A DNA stretch of 64,000 nt from Ptychodera flava (GCF_041260155.1 NC_091947.1:1304501-1368500); one strand, 5' to 3'. Counted from the first letter of the stretch, positions 1-13,800 are shown. Made by a program: numbers and translations. The notes: generated by a model not told the origin, from the sequence alone.

Positions 1-755
<755 letters not shown>

Positions 756-807
756 CTGCGGTAGTGTGACTAAAGAACAGAAGAGCAAGAGCTACGAACC
801 ACTTCAT
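756..807 (-). CDS. P1: first coding exon (signal peptide) of a secreted SBP-fold family protein, partial
   Basis: Read on the minus strand, an ATG at 807 opens MKWFVALALLFFSHTTA followed by a single G and a GTACG donor. The exon is 52 nt and ends in phase 1, exactly like exon 1 of P2, P3, P5 and P6. The peptide is a typical secretion signal: a lysine near the start, a hydrophobic core and a small-residue end. Exon 2 is not found between 1 and 755; intron 1 of P2 is nearly 2 kb, so the rest of this gene probably lies beyond the left edge. It also carries the family's upstream CATACAAT motif at the right distance and a TATAAATA box. The assignment to the family rests on the exon shape and promoter, since no SBP coding sequence of this copy is in the window. 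Confidence 0.7.
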
Positions 808-852
808 GTTGAGCTCCAGAATAACATTGTTGTAATAATAAGAACATTGATG

Positions 853-920
853 CTGACCTGACAACCAATTGTATGCTAATTCAGCGCACACACTGAACTG
901 ATATAGTTGATATATTTATA
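853..920 (-). promoter_or_regulatory. Promoter of P1: TATAAATA box plus family CATACAAT motif
   Basis: On the minus strand TATAAATATA occupies 920-911. CATACAAT (plus-strand attgtatg) is at 868-875, 61-68 nt upstream of the ATG, the position at which the same octamer sits in front of P2, P5 and P6. A TTCAG-containing half-site lies just upstream (892-899) and an AGGTCAG downstream (853-859). Inferred from conservation between paralogues; transcription start not known. Confidence 0.5.
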
Positions 921-2785
921 GTGGAACGGTCTCAAAATTTGTGACTGAGTTTACATTAACCAAGTTAATTTTTATCGACTTTCTTTAACATTACTTCTGT
1001 GAAAAATAGGTTGCGATGGGTTTATTCATAGCGTGTCAGCTACCCAGGATGATAATTGATCCAGCAGAGGAAGAAATTAATTGCCATACAGTGCAATACT
1101 TGTTCAGACATACATGTTCATTGTACATACTGTAATGTTCCTATTGAATGTCTCGGCCATTAAAAGAATGAAAATCATTACTGTACCTGCAATACGTAAA
1201 GCTCTGAGTTTGAACTTGTATAATTGAAATTTGCCGATCATGTGGTGAATCGGTGGACTTTAATGTTTCATTTCTTTAACATCAATGGTTTCACATACGT
1301 CTTTCGTCGATAAACGCATCACAATGAAAACGAATATTACATGAATGATTTCTCTCCCTGTTATAAATATTTCTTCTCGCAGTTTGCAAACTGATAATTC
1401 AATCATAAAATACATACAATGGAAACAAGTAGTTCTGAGTATGCAGTGCAATTTTCACTTGTATTCCAGCGCACAAGAAGCTCTTAGCGTTCTTGAAGTT
1501 TTTCAACATACATTATTTATTTATGCAATAGATTGTGCAACGTTCAATCTGCAATTGATAACTATTTGTCTTTGGCGAGTGATCTATAAACATTGACCGT
1601 TCATTAAATAGCATGGTTGGGAATTGTTGAAACGAATTGTTATCGTACCATCATGATCATTTCCAGGTCATAGTTGCATACTAGATGCAATTATTATTGT
1701 ATATTTCTCAACAGTTTTCTATTTTGGTTTTTTAATAATGCGCTGGAATTTCGCCATAATGGGAGGAAATCCATTAATTAGCTTAGAAGCAAGGCCAGGT
1801 AATGAAGAATGTAATGAAAACTCGATGCATAATAGTGTGCTAAATCTAACTTCTTCAGGGTTTACATTTTAGGCAGGGAGAGACTCCAAGATAGTTATAG
1901 GACACTTAAATATTTTCTTCTGTTTTCGAGTAAATTAAATTTTCATGGAAAGTAATAAAGTTCAGGCGAATCATATGTATTTCAACAACACTGTTTTTAT
2001 ATTCCTAATGTGGACATTCCATCTATTGTTTACTCACATCCATCTACTTTTCAGTTATAGTCACTGCATGGAATCCTTATCATACTTATAATGCAATATT
2101 AGCATGGATTATTGCCTATATATCAGATTAATAGTGCATATACAGATGAAAACAGTCAAGAATCCATTGCTTGTATTCAGCAAGCCTATATTCATGTTAC
2201 TGAATATTCTCTGCTATCAGATACCGATTATATTCTCACCCGGCAGACATAAGGTTAAATTGACTTTATTATTACCCATGACCCTCTTAACGGGCAGACG
2301 CCTTTGGCGGCCCACTCCAATTAGGTTTACTTCGTGCAATGGCCATGATCGACCCTTTTTACCGATTTCATGGCATAGACAAGTCGTTTTGCCATAATTG
2401 AAAAAAATAACTCGAGCACTTGTGTGTCCAAAATTTACATCGATTAGGCTTGGTCTCACAACAAAAGAAAAGACTGTAGATGAAAACTGTAACTTATCCC
2501 ATTAGTCAGCACTAAAATTAATTAATTTAACACATTTAGCACATTCATTGCATCTAGTTTACAGAGCCCTACCGGTATATGTAAGTGAGAACATGTTTCT
2601 TTGTGGAACATTTGATTCAGAATCTCAAATTTCAATAGTCCAGGATTATAATTTACAACCAAAATCGAGCACTTCAACATTACACTATTTCCTTTGACCT
2701 TCAGCACATTTTAGAAAAGAGGCATACCGCGGATGATTTAATGTTTCTTTCAGGGAGTGTTCAGAATTTTACTTCCCGTGGGGCC
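921..2785. other. Upstream flank of P1; no gene seen
   Basis: About 1.9 kb of AT-rich sequence with only short chance open frames on both strands. No exon of the local family, RNA gene or recognisable transposon end was found. Confidence 0.4.
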
Positions 2786-2790
2786 TGTTA

Positions 2791-2907
2791 CAACCGATAA
2801 CCTAGTAACTAACCGATTACGTATCAAACCCGATAACGTAGTAAAAATTTACCGATAACGTATCAAATCAACCGATTGCGTAGTAACGAACAGATAACGT
2901 TACAAAT
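2791..2907. repeat. Short array of CCGATAACGTAGTAA-like units
   Basis: Six imperfect copies of a 15-20 bp unit based on CCGATAACGTAGTAA or its CCGATTACGTATCAAA variant follow each other. The array lies directly before an RT fragment, and one inverted copy (tgttatcgga) occurs near 3843. It may be a transposon end. Confidence 0.6.
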
Positions 2908-2959
2908 ATGTGGTATTTGGGTATAATTCTACATATTTTGTAAAAATACTACTAAAGCT

Positions 2960-3830
2960 AAAGTTTTTTACACCGAGAAAGACATTATCGATATGCTTGA
3001 TTTCCTCATCGACAACACGTTTTCCAACAGTATATAGGAATTCCTGTGGGTACCAACTGTACTCACTTGCTTGCTTGCTGACTTATTTCTTTTCTCATAC
3101 GGGGCAGAATTTATCCAGAACCTAATCAAAGAGAAAAAGGTCTCTCTGTAGCTAGAATTTTCAACTTAACATTTAGATACATAAACGATGTTATTTCAAT
3201 GAATAACTCTAAATTCAGTGGCTATGATTTATCTCATAAATTAGAGATTAAAAAAATACAGAAACGGCCTCTTCTGCTTCATATCTGGATATTTTCCTTG
3301 AATTTGACTCTCATGTTCACCTTTCTACTAGGATATATGACAAGAGAGATTATTTCAAATTTAGTATCATCAATTTCCCACACCTCTTCAGTAATATTCC
3401 ACTCTCAAACCCAGCTAATGGGGTATACATTTCCCAGCTTATTCGATATGCAAGAGCATCCACTTCATATATTTGTAGAGAGACATGGCGATCTCTCTTA
3501 CAAACTGATAAATCAAGGTTACACCAAAGAAAGATTTGCCTCTACACTCAAACGGTTTTTTTGGCAGGTATTGCAAGCTGGTAGATAAATACAATATCTC
3601 TCTAAGACAAGTGATCACTGATGGCATCAGTGACACCAGGCTTTACTTACAAATTGATATATGGCGGGTGCCACATGTGGGGCAGGATGCGCTTACTATT
3701 TTCGTAATACCTGACATCACTTCTTGGTCTTTTGGCCAGAGGTTATATATCTTTCATGCTTTTACTTTGTTGTGTGTACCGGTGATTTACTGTTTGTTCT
3801 GTGCTGTTTGTTTATAACTATTGTATACGA
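2960..3830 (+). pseudogene. Decayed reverse transcriptase fragment
   Basis: Across shifting plus-strand frames I read pieces typical of a retroelement RT: GIPVGTNCTHLLA near 3037 (the usual GIPMGTNCAPLLA block), then FRYINDVISMNNSKFSGYDL near 3170-3230 (the catalytic YxDD box, here YIND), LEIK, FPHLFSNIPLSNPANGVYIS with QLIRYARAS near 3375-3460, and a tail LVDKYNISLRQVITDGISD at about 3573-3630. Several frame changes and the mutated YIND show it is dead. The block order fits the GIP-type RTs often linked to Penelope-like elements, but class assignment is uncertain. Confidence 0.75.
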
Positions 3831-3966
3831 ATTTTAACCTAGTGTTATCGGATTATGAATTGGTATGATTGCGATTATTTTAAACTCAAATGGGCAACGT
3901 GACTCCAACGTCGAATTTGCAAACACCTGTTCACTTCATTAAACCAACCATGCACAATTCATAATT

Positions 3967-4651
3967 AACACGAATGGAACTAAATTGGGATAATTGGATT
4001 GGCAGAATTTCTCAAGAATTTTAGAATTTTCTCTTATTTTACACCATATTTGTTTCCATCTTTAAAATTTTATACACAATTTACAATGCTGTTGAAATCT
4101 TATGAGTAGATTCAGTGCATGATAGCATCTAATACAATATTGTTCAAAACATATGAACAATATTCACATTTGAATGAAAATATGAGAATTTGTCTATAGT
4201 TTCTTCATTACTGAAACACTATTATAATGTCAGTTTGTCATTTTTCCCCGACCAAAATGAAGCTTTTCGATGATTTACAGATAAGTCAGTCAGGGTCATT
4301 TAAAATGTTCCCTGACTCAATTTAATGTTTATGAAGCCTTAAATTCATAAATAAGTAACGGGCATTTCAAAAGTTCCCTGACTCAAAATTAGTCAATTAG
4401 AGAAATTTTAAGCATTTTGTCTCGTTTCTTCAGTACATTCACACAAAAATGAACTTATTTTCATAAAAATGAATCGATGAAAGAGGTATGCAATAATCGT
4501 TGTGTTTTCGTTGTTTTGTCCGATGAGAACAATATTTCAAATTTTCACTATTCTATCATTTTGTAAAATTTCAGCTGTAAAATTTCGATTTCGTTACATT
4601 TTCCTAATAATTACTCTCATCCAATTTTCCCAAATTAGTTCCAATCGTGTT
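3967..4651. mobile_element. MITE family A, long copy (685 bp)
   Basis: Begins AACACGAATGGAACTAAATT and ends with the inverse (AATTAGTTCCAATCGTGTT), the same terminal inverted repeat as four shorter copies (11421, 17087, 39446, 61716). The interior is longer and includes two TTCCCTGACTCAA blocks, so it may be a fuller version or contain a nested insertion. The flanking 4-bp duplication is not clear here. Confidence 0.75.
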
Positions 4652-4884
4652 AAAATTAAAATCAAACCAGGTGCTTAACTACGTCATCGCACTACAATTA
4701 CAATTACAATAATAATGGATTATTTTTTTATACTTTTCGTTCAAAAAGATGACAAAACGTTTCTATGTTTTCCTGTCGCTTCAACTTATCACTTCACTAA
4801 AATTGCGAATCCAAATTTTAGGCTGGCAACCAGGGCTCTAAAACTCCGCAAATTCGTTGTATAACACGGTAAACAAACTCTTAG

Positions 4885-4980
4885 TCGGCGGTTTATGGAA
4901 TTTAACGGTACAGTTTGCCATATCACTCCTCGGAGTTTTACTGGCAAACTGTACCATTTAATTCATAAACCACCTCCTAC
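4885..4980. repeat. Inverted repeat (hairpin) at the left edge of duplication copy A
   Basis: The sequence ggtttatggaatttaacggt with acagtttgcca is followed about 20 nt later by its near-perfect inverse. The right arm also appears singly at about 15937-15965, where copy B of the segmental duplication begins. Confidence 0.6.
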
Positions 4981-5269
4981 TTGTCCGCCTACCCATAGAA
5001 ATAGCCGTTGTGTGTATGTAACATCAAAACTTATTATTGGCAATGACTTTTAATAAGGAACAGAATTCATTTGTAAATATTAAGTTTTTATTTTTTGTAA
5101 ACGATGAATTGTGTATACAAAGGTAAATTTTCCAGGTTGAGTAACATAAGTGAGAAAATGAGTCCATTTCTGTTCAAAAAATAATGTGATAGTCCCTTTA
5201 CAATTGACACATGAATGCATATATTTCCTTGACCAGATTTCATCTAATGTACCAATTGCTGCGTGTTGT

Positions 5270-6034
5270 GGTTTTTTTCTTTTTTTTGTTATTTATTTTC
5301 TTTCTCGTAAACGGTATACATGTCTGAAAACTACAACAATGTGACCAAAAAATCACATGACTTTAAGCAAGGTTTCAATTTTCTGAGCTTGAGCTCTTTG
5401 ATACAACTCGTTTCTCATAACAATTACAGAAGGAAATGAATCTTCAAGATTACAGACATGGTATTTATGTATAGACCATTTGGCTATGATAATAGTAAGA
5501 TTTACAATATTTTCCAATTTCTTTGATTTGAAATAATATCCTCTGATCACATCTACAAACTTTAACTCAACTTGCATTTGTAACATCTTACTTATTACTT
5601 TCTCCGTAAAGCTCCATATATTTTTTGCGACAATACATTCCCAAAATCTATGCTGGTAAGTGTCGTATACATGGCAACGTTTACATAAAGGAGAATCAAT
5701 TTTCTTCCAGTGAAAAAGCTTAACACAATTTGGTAATCTACGGATAGTAAATTTCCAGTGAAAACTGTGAAGCTTAGTTTCTTGTGTAACCCTTTTGGCT
5801 AATAACCACACTTCCTTTTCCTGCAATTGAAGTTTACACTCTCTACTCCAACTTTCCATCGCATTTGGCTTTATCACAAAATCTTTAATTAGTATTCTGT
5901 AAACCATTCTTGATGAAATTTTTGAAATACCGATGGTGTTACTGAAAGAGTCATAAGCAAAAATATTTAAATCACTCATTTCTACAGACACAAAAATTTT
6001 GTACATTGAATTCCACATAAGATGTCTTATGTGG
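5270..6034 (-). mobile_element. 3' end of a LINE retrotransposon (RT C-terminal zinc-binding region)
   Basis: A minus-strand frame of 221 codons (5353-6018) carries HSFHWKFTIRRLPNCVKLFHW and then LCKRCHVYDTYQHRFWEC followed by W, the CxxC...HxxxxC motif found at the C-terminus of many non-LTR retrotransposon reverse transcriptases (zf-RVT). The 3' end runs into an A-rich tail, seen as the T-rich run at 5270-5290 on the plus strand. A perfect 12-bp-arm palindrome (ttccacataaga / tcttatgtggaa) lies at the 5' end, 6011-6036. The element is 5' truncated. Copy B of the duplication (about 16295) is uninterrupted at this place. Confidence 0.8.
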
Positions 6035-7682
6035 AAGTGTTTTTAAATCCATTCTTCATGTGCAAAAAGATATGATATGGAAAGACATTGTTCATTATCA
6101 ATTGCCGTTGAAATATTGCCAGCAGGAAAACTAGGAAAGCACACGACGGTGAAATGCTTTTTGAAGGCTCTTGGCTCAATATAATTGATGAAAAATCATG
6201 TTATAATCAATACCCGCCTGTTAACAGTACAGTTATAGCGAAACGTGGAACAGCGATGTTCTTTTGAAAATTTTACTCAAACTTCCTGTAAATCCGACAA
6301 ACGGATAGCATGAGCTGTGTTTGTGTTGACGTGTTCACGCGGGACTAACTTATCAGTGCAGCAAATATTATGCCAAACTGCTAGTTTGGAGAGCGCGCTC
6401 CATCACTGCACACCGTACCATAGCTACATTGCTGTTATATTATCTCCTAAACTGACAAATTTTACCACAGCTTAATGGCAAGGAATGCAGTTCGACAATT
6501 TTTCCAAAATATTTCTCATTTGATACGGGAGTAGTGAGTAGTAGGTATACATCTGTGGCTTAGTATTCCAGAATGATAATATTCCAGAATGACATAACTA
6601 ATGTTTGAAACAAAAAATAATGCAAATAAAATGAAAAGACGCCACCACTGAGGTTGTAAATATGCAAAGCAATAAATTTTTACACAGTTTAATGGGTTGT
6701 TTCATCTAGTAGGTACACACATCGCAGTACATGTTACAATACGCAATCGACTGGTCCCCTTGCACCTACATAGTAGAAGACGAAGATGAAACAGAGTCAG
6801 GTTGACAGAACATCATTTTCATTACGATAAAAATCATACAATTTTCTGAAGGCGAAATTTGAGAAATATTTTGAGTATCTCTTTGATTGAATGTTGGGTA
6901 CATCAAAAACTTACACGAAAATGTTTAGCGTGCGAGGAGCATAAGACTGTTTTGGTTTTGCTGTGGTATATATATTTAACTGATGAATCGTAAGTAAATG
7001 TACTGATATAGAAACTGTTCAGGAACTTTTGAGACCAATTTATTGTACATTTATAGATATTTTGTATTTCTGTGTTATGTAGTATCTTAATGAACCTACA
7101 AGGCCATGGATGTAACCTGAAAGAAATAGGGGTATTACATATTTCAGATACCAAATTTCGTTCTGCTGTTCTGGAAAAGTGATATATGCACTTCATAAGC
7201 CATGGGACCAACGACCTCGAACATTTTTTAGTTTGTGATATTCAAGATTACGATAGCCAGAAACTGAATTTTGTTACCAAGCACTTCTTTTATACTCTTC
7301 GAAGGTGAGGATTTAGGCGCACGCTTTGTAATACTCGAGATTGAGAGATTGAGAAGCGCTTATCTCGTAATAGACTGAGTGGTATTTTTTACTAAAATCT
7401 GAATTGATTGACAGAGCTTCAGAAAGGTTTAATGCATCTTCTAAATTATTTAGGGCCTGGGCAGACTTGACAATTAGGATGGTGCAAATCGGGATACAGT
7501 CACTTTTTCATGCAAGTATGTGGAGGAGGCTTTGTCATGTTATGCAATCATTTTATGCAATCATTTTATGCAATTATTTCCGAAATATGACCCAGTTGTC
7601 CCAAATATGCTTTTTACTGATCCAAAAAAATCAAACGCTTTCCCAGTCTTTGTGTTGACAAAATATCATCAATATGGTTCCA

Positions 7683-7688
7683 TTTATT
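7683..7688 (-). terminator. Possible poly(A) signal AATAAA of P2
   Basis: TTTATT on the plus strand reads AATAAA on the coding strand, about 190 nt after the P2 stop codon. A similar TTTATT lies downstream of P3 near 18457. The sequence is common in AT-rich DNA, so support is modest. Confidence 0.35.
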
Positions 7689-7878
7689 TAATGTCTGTCA
7701 GTCACCATAATTGTCAAAATCAATTGTGTGGGGGCATAAAACTTCATAGTAGAACTGTTAAATTCCATCTTCTCATGCCTGCACCAATGTTCCGATGACA
7801 CCATTGTTAAGAGTATCTTTCTCGTTTATGATATGAATCAAACAGAGTGATTCCTTATGATGATCATTTTGAAATGTA

Positions 7879-10800
7879 TTAAATATAGCCTGTTCCAGGT
7901 AACAAAAACTTGCCGTGCTCAATCTGTGCCTGCCTGCAAACTTCGGCATATTTACCACTTTTCTTCATTTTTCTGAGGGCGCTATTAAACCACTCCAGAA
8001 CAGGACTGTCTTTTCGCACTCCCAAGTGTATGCCATCGGCACAGCGGATGACATCATCGGTCATTTCAAGTTCGGATGGAGTCCCACTCATTATACCTGG
8101 TATTTCATAATCACGTTCTTCTCCGGGCCATACCGATACAAAGGCTGCATCAATCTAATAATGCAATGACAAATGATACACCTATCAAAATAAAACGATT
8201 GTCATATGCATAGATCAATCAAGATTATACAAGGTTTGACTTGTCATGGTAACTTATTATTAAATATTTCTATTTATCTATTGTCTATTTACTTATTTTT
8301 TGCATGGATTCTCGTATCAAGAAAATTAACCATTATTTATCGTCAATCTTGCTTGTTTGAGAAAGTACTAAAAGTACAAGGGTAACGGTAAATTATCGTA
8401 ACTTTGGAAAGGGAAAACATGTTCACTTTCGTAATGAAAATAATGAGATTGCAATTAATCGAATGTAACGATTAATACAGGAAATTGAATTACTCCAATT
8501 GAACATGCAAGCTACAAACATTCAACGATGTGACAAAATTAAAGAATATTACCTCGTTTTTTTCAAAGCCGTGAGGAAGATCTTCCGGAAAGCCAAATGA
8601 GCGCATGTGATTTAAACTCAGTGTATCTGCTCCTTTTATACCATTTTCAACGAGACAGCGATGGTTACTGTACCAACCGTCAAGAAAACCTAATGTGAAA
8701 GTTTCAATAAGTAACATTTAAACATTTAACAAATGGCAAAAGAAACGTTTTCGAAAAGGGAATGTTATGAATTTATTATGACCATTACGGCCGATACTTT
8801 CAATAGGTAAGCTTAATGTACCAGAATGAAAAAGTGTGACATATACGAATACACGATTGCCAGATGTTACAAGGACTGAAATTAGTATCCCATTACTTCA
8901 GCATTTTTATTGCAAAATTTTGTACAAAATTTGAAAGGTTAAGTAAAGCAAAATGGTAATATTCATCAGCTTGCCTATAGTCTTGCCTCTAATGTCATTG
9001 CCAATGAAATTGTCTGGATTTCCAACGGGAACGAAAAAGCGCGCTTCTCCTCCATATTTCATCAAAATATCAGACAACGCCATGGCGTGCATTATCTCAC
9101 TGTTATTCGTCACAACACAACCATCAAACTGTCTTGACAGTATACCTGGTAAAGAGCGCATGAGATTGGCCGAAGAAGAGAGTACTTGTCATTAGTTTTG
9201 CTGTCTTAATCAAATACATATTCTGCTCGTCTTCCCAAATAGTAGGTTTAATTACACATTATTGTTCTTGTCAACACAGTGCATTGTCATATGATACGAT
9301 GTTTTTCTTTACAAGTAATTTCTAAAAGTGTACTAAATTCAGTTGTTATAAATTGTGCATTACTACATAAACTGCCTTCACAAGTTAAAAAAACGACTTT
9401 CGGTATATTCTAGAGCTAAACAAGAAACTGTTCAGACATGACAAATTATTTGAAAATATTGTAAATATCTCAAAATTTAATAGTAATGGAACTTTCACAG
9501 CATGTGCATAGGAAAGGACGAAAGACATTTTTCAATCAATAGATTTGTTTGCATAGGTATTGACATTCACCCTTCAATCGATCCTCAAAAGAAATCAAAA
9601 GAAGTTTTGTGAAAGTCGGTAGGGAATTGTCTGAATAGTCCTGGGGATCAAATCTCTTTGAAAATCAACCCATTCGTTGCTTCTGCGTGGAGTTTTGACG
9701 ACAAAGAATGGTGAAAAGCATACAATTCTTGTCTCATTCATACGATTAAGACTTATCTATGGATGCTGAGATTTGATGTCCTCATTGAATTAACGAATTT
9801 TCGTGATAGCATACGGATCTCCGTTTTCGATTGCAGATCCCAAAGTTTTTCAGACTCTGAGTCATTTACCTACTCCTGCAGATTTGAAGTCACTGTGAAT
9901 ACCACTGACATAACAATGCTTGTAGGGGGCGTGCTGCACGATGCATTTCTTACCAGCTTCCCTGCAAACTTTAAACGTGGGAAAATAAACGAAAAGATTA
10001 AAGTCAATCCATCGCTTCGGTTATATGCAGGAATTCATTCGCTGTGCATTTTAGAATGGGCCGAGTAAAAATACGGTAATGTCTTTTAATTTCAGCATCG
10101 CGAGTATTGTGTATATAAAGCATATTACTTACCGATATCAATTTCGTGGTTATTAAAGGAAGTATGACTGTAAGTTTTTATATTATTTCATTACTTTTGT
10201 TGTGTTAATTAAAACACGCTTCTTGTTTTCCCTAAATTACGTTCAAATATAAAGTACTAGGCTTGCAAACACAACGTTGTATTCCACATACAACTTTATT
10301 ATTTAAAAGGGAATTCTTGTCCGGCCTGAAATACAGTTATCGACAATCCCACTTGACATATTACCTGTACAGACGTTTCTGACAAGTTCAACAGTATACA
10401 TTTCAGTATGATTTAGAGATTGGCTCGGAAAAATATATCTTTGAGACAGGCAAAGATAATGTAAGCACTTCAAAAGTTATAGGCAACAGAGTTATTAGCT
10501 GCATTAAAATAAAATAGTCTGATATAATACTATTAAAATACCTTCATCGAGGATATCAACAAAGAAGCCTTTGATTTGATGATCGTGCTCATCTCTGTGT
10601 GAGGAAAAGAAGAAGATATATTACTTTAATTCTGTTACATTTCATATTTGAAATGAGATGGCGTTTTGTACATTTTATTAGATATGATGGAGCAGCAGTT
10701 TTTCGTCACTGTCCTCCAAATCAGGAATCCAACACTGAAAATCATATCAACGTCAATTCTGGGAATGGAATGAAGTATTTCACGATTATCAGATGGTAAA

Positions 10801-13800
10801 TTTACATTTGGCAGCCTTAGCTTTCTAACATATATCCACACGATGGAAGCTGCAGCGGCGCTGATAGACGGAAAGACGTTTCTTGGGGAATATTTCTGTT
10901 GTCTGATCTTTCTATAAGAAAATAAATACTTCGTATTTCGACCGCAACATGACCATGGTAACTATATCGATATAAGAAAACAGTCTCTATAAATACCCAT
11001 TGGACGAATTTGCAAGTAAGAGAGAATGTTCAGTTGAAAAAATGTCAATGAATTTCCATTTAAAGTTACCAATAAATTATAAAGAAAATCAAGTGTTTTA
11101 TCTTACGCATAATAAAAAGAACAGTTGCATATAAGATCGACCAGAAACGTGTATGTCCTATAGTCTGCTTTTTCGTCAAGCCTACCCAATATCGTGTTTT
11201 CCATAGCTTTTCCAAGTTGATGGAACATTAACATCGATAGTGTTAGATCTTGGCGACTATGTAATCCACGGATAATGGGATTTAGGAAAAATCCATAGCC
11301 ATGCTGTGTACAGTTGGAAAAGAAATGTGAAAACGAATCAGGTATTGACCGAGTTAATCCTTTTGCGACTGTTATCAACAATATCTTTTCTGTACTGTAG
11401 ATAGCTTAATCTTTGCCAATAACACGATTGGAACTAATCTGGGATAATTGGATAGTGAAGTAATGTCAATTTCATTTTCAAATGTAATCTCATCTGCTTT
11501 TCTTTTTACGTTACACACTTATTTTTATGAGTAATTTGCAATGTTGCATCAGCTATACGGCACCTAATACTTTTGAGAAATTTGAAAAATATGAAAATCC
11601 AATTATCCAAAATTAGTTCCAATCGTGTTCAATACCACTGAGATAATTCAGCACATAAAGTAGGTCGCCAACAAATGTGAGTAAATATGTAAATCTCTTA
11701 CTGCAGAAGTAATCTTTCAATTTATAAGTCAAATATTAGAACAAACAAAGAGTATATAATAATATATCAAACTTAATCTTACTTGGCTCACATAACGTGA
11801 TAGCATTGCACGGACTACCGGAACTGGAACTCGCTCTGACATCGCAGAAAGAAGGATGCCGGGTGACGTGAAAGAGCTACCAATTGAGAGTTTGAACTCA
11901 TCTTGAAGGACGGCATCGTAAAAACGATGGCTTGAAGACAGGTGGTCAAGGCCATAACCTACTCCGTTATTAAACCCAAACCCTGTAAAAAAACTATTGT
12001 CAATGACACTGTGCTCAAATTTGATGAAAACAGAAGTACATTTGAATATGACAGTTATAAGGCAAATAGTTTCAGAAATGAAGATGTTTTGGCGAAACTT
12101 GAGATATTTGCCGAGAGAGTAGAATGTGGATATTGCATTGTACTACAATTAAGCGAACATTCTTGTGAACTCTCACCTACCTTGTGCTGCCTTACTACTT
12201 GATATATGACACATGTCGACCTTTCATTACATGTATATAACTCTCTTACCTGTAGCCAATTTACATTTTAGTCTGAAATCCGTGACTTGCTTGACACAAA
12301 CTAATGGAGAAAGCACTGCCAACTTGCTGACATTGCGACATAATTCTTTTGGGATGCCTAAGTTTTTTGTCAAATTTGTGGCAAAATTAGCAAGACTGTA
12401 TTGTTGAGGCAAAGATTTTCATTTTTTCTGACAAACCATTTCGACTGATCCTGCTTGACTGATATTTTTGCCCCATAAAATTTGAATAATTGAAATAAAT
12501 ACTTTAAAAGTAGAATGAAATAATAAGACTTGTTTGGCGTCAATTTTTGTTAAATGTTTACACTAGAATGAAATGATTAGAATGCAATTATGAGTTTTGC
12601 TTACTGCCAAAGATATTGCATAATTTTCATAATTGAGTAATAACAAAGTAGATAATTCACATTCAGTAACATCAGGCTATTTACTGCTACTATCAATAAA
12701 CATATCTTTAAAGCAATCATTGCACAGCCTACCTTGGCGTTCTAATGAACTGTACATATAAGGGTGTAAATTCAATTATATATCAAACTTGAAAACATCA
12801 GATAAGCGGTTTCTGAAAAGATTTATATCCAAAAATTGCAAAAATTGATAAAAATACAATTTTACTCGTTTTGTCAGGGTTTGATTTGAATAAGCTTTCC
12901 CAAAATCATCTCCAGGGACCTGCATACCAAATTTCGAAACCCTTCGGTTCTGTCGTTATCGAGAAGAATACTTTAACCAAAACTGACATCAATGCATAAA
13001 AATTGCAATATAGGAAAATCCCCGTGATAGAAACAAATCTGACTTGCATATCCCTGGGATTTAAACACCAAACATCAAGACTATCTGAAGAGAAGTTTTG
13101 GAGAAGAAGAGTTTTTTCCATTTTCTCTTGTTTATGCTACTTTTGCTTTTTACTTACACATGAATAATAAATGTCCATCCCAGATCTCTTTATACTATTT
13201 CATTCAAAATACAAAAGTAATAGGTGCAGAGGGTTTTTAGTAATCTCAGTGGACGACCGACCGAACAAACGTACGCACTTACGATATCTTTGTAGATATA
13301 TACACACATAAACACACACATAACCACATACATAACAGACGCCGCATGATCCGATAAGCCCCAATAGCAATAAATTCACACGGCAAATGAGAGCTAACAT
13401 AAAATTGTCAATCAATTTTATTGGGAATGCCATGCTGATGTAATCAGATTGCTCAGGTCGAACTTTGCAAATCCCAGAAAAAGTACACAAACCTGTTTTG
13501 TTCGAAAAACCTTCATCGATTTTATGATAATCTTTTGAAACTCCATACAATTTATTATTAGACGATCTTCCAATATATATTACTCTGGTGCGCATGGCAA
13601 AAACTGAGGGCTGACCTTTGTGTACAATGACCCCAAATTTATAATACTCCAAATCTAAACAATTTGCCAAAGGTCATTGAAAATTGACCTTCGTTTTTTG
13701 GTGCGTTCGAGTGACTGAACAAAATTGCAGACCTAAGTTGATAAAAGTAGACCATCCAAGAAAACAATTAACATTTAAGCATGATCCAAACTCGCTGTTT

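Noticed and set aside
7910-8169. Plus-strand frames opposite exon 8 of P2 (and similar ones at 18617, 30580, 37890, 56570)
   Set aside because: They are antisense shadows of the conserved last exon and are explained by its codon structure.
13200-13670. 156-codon minus-strand frame in intron 1 of P2
   Set aside because: It overlaps a dispersed repeat, contains a CYVCGYVCVYVC-type microsatellite stretch, and the corresponding P3 sequence does not keep the frame.
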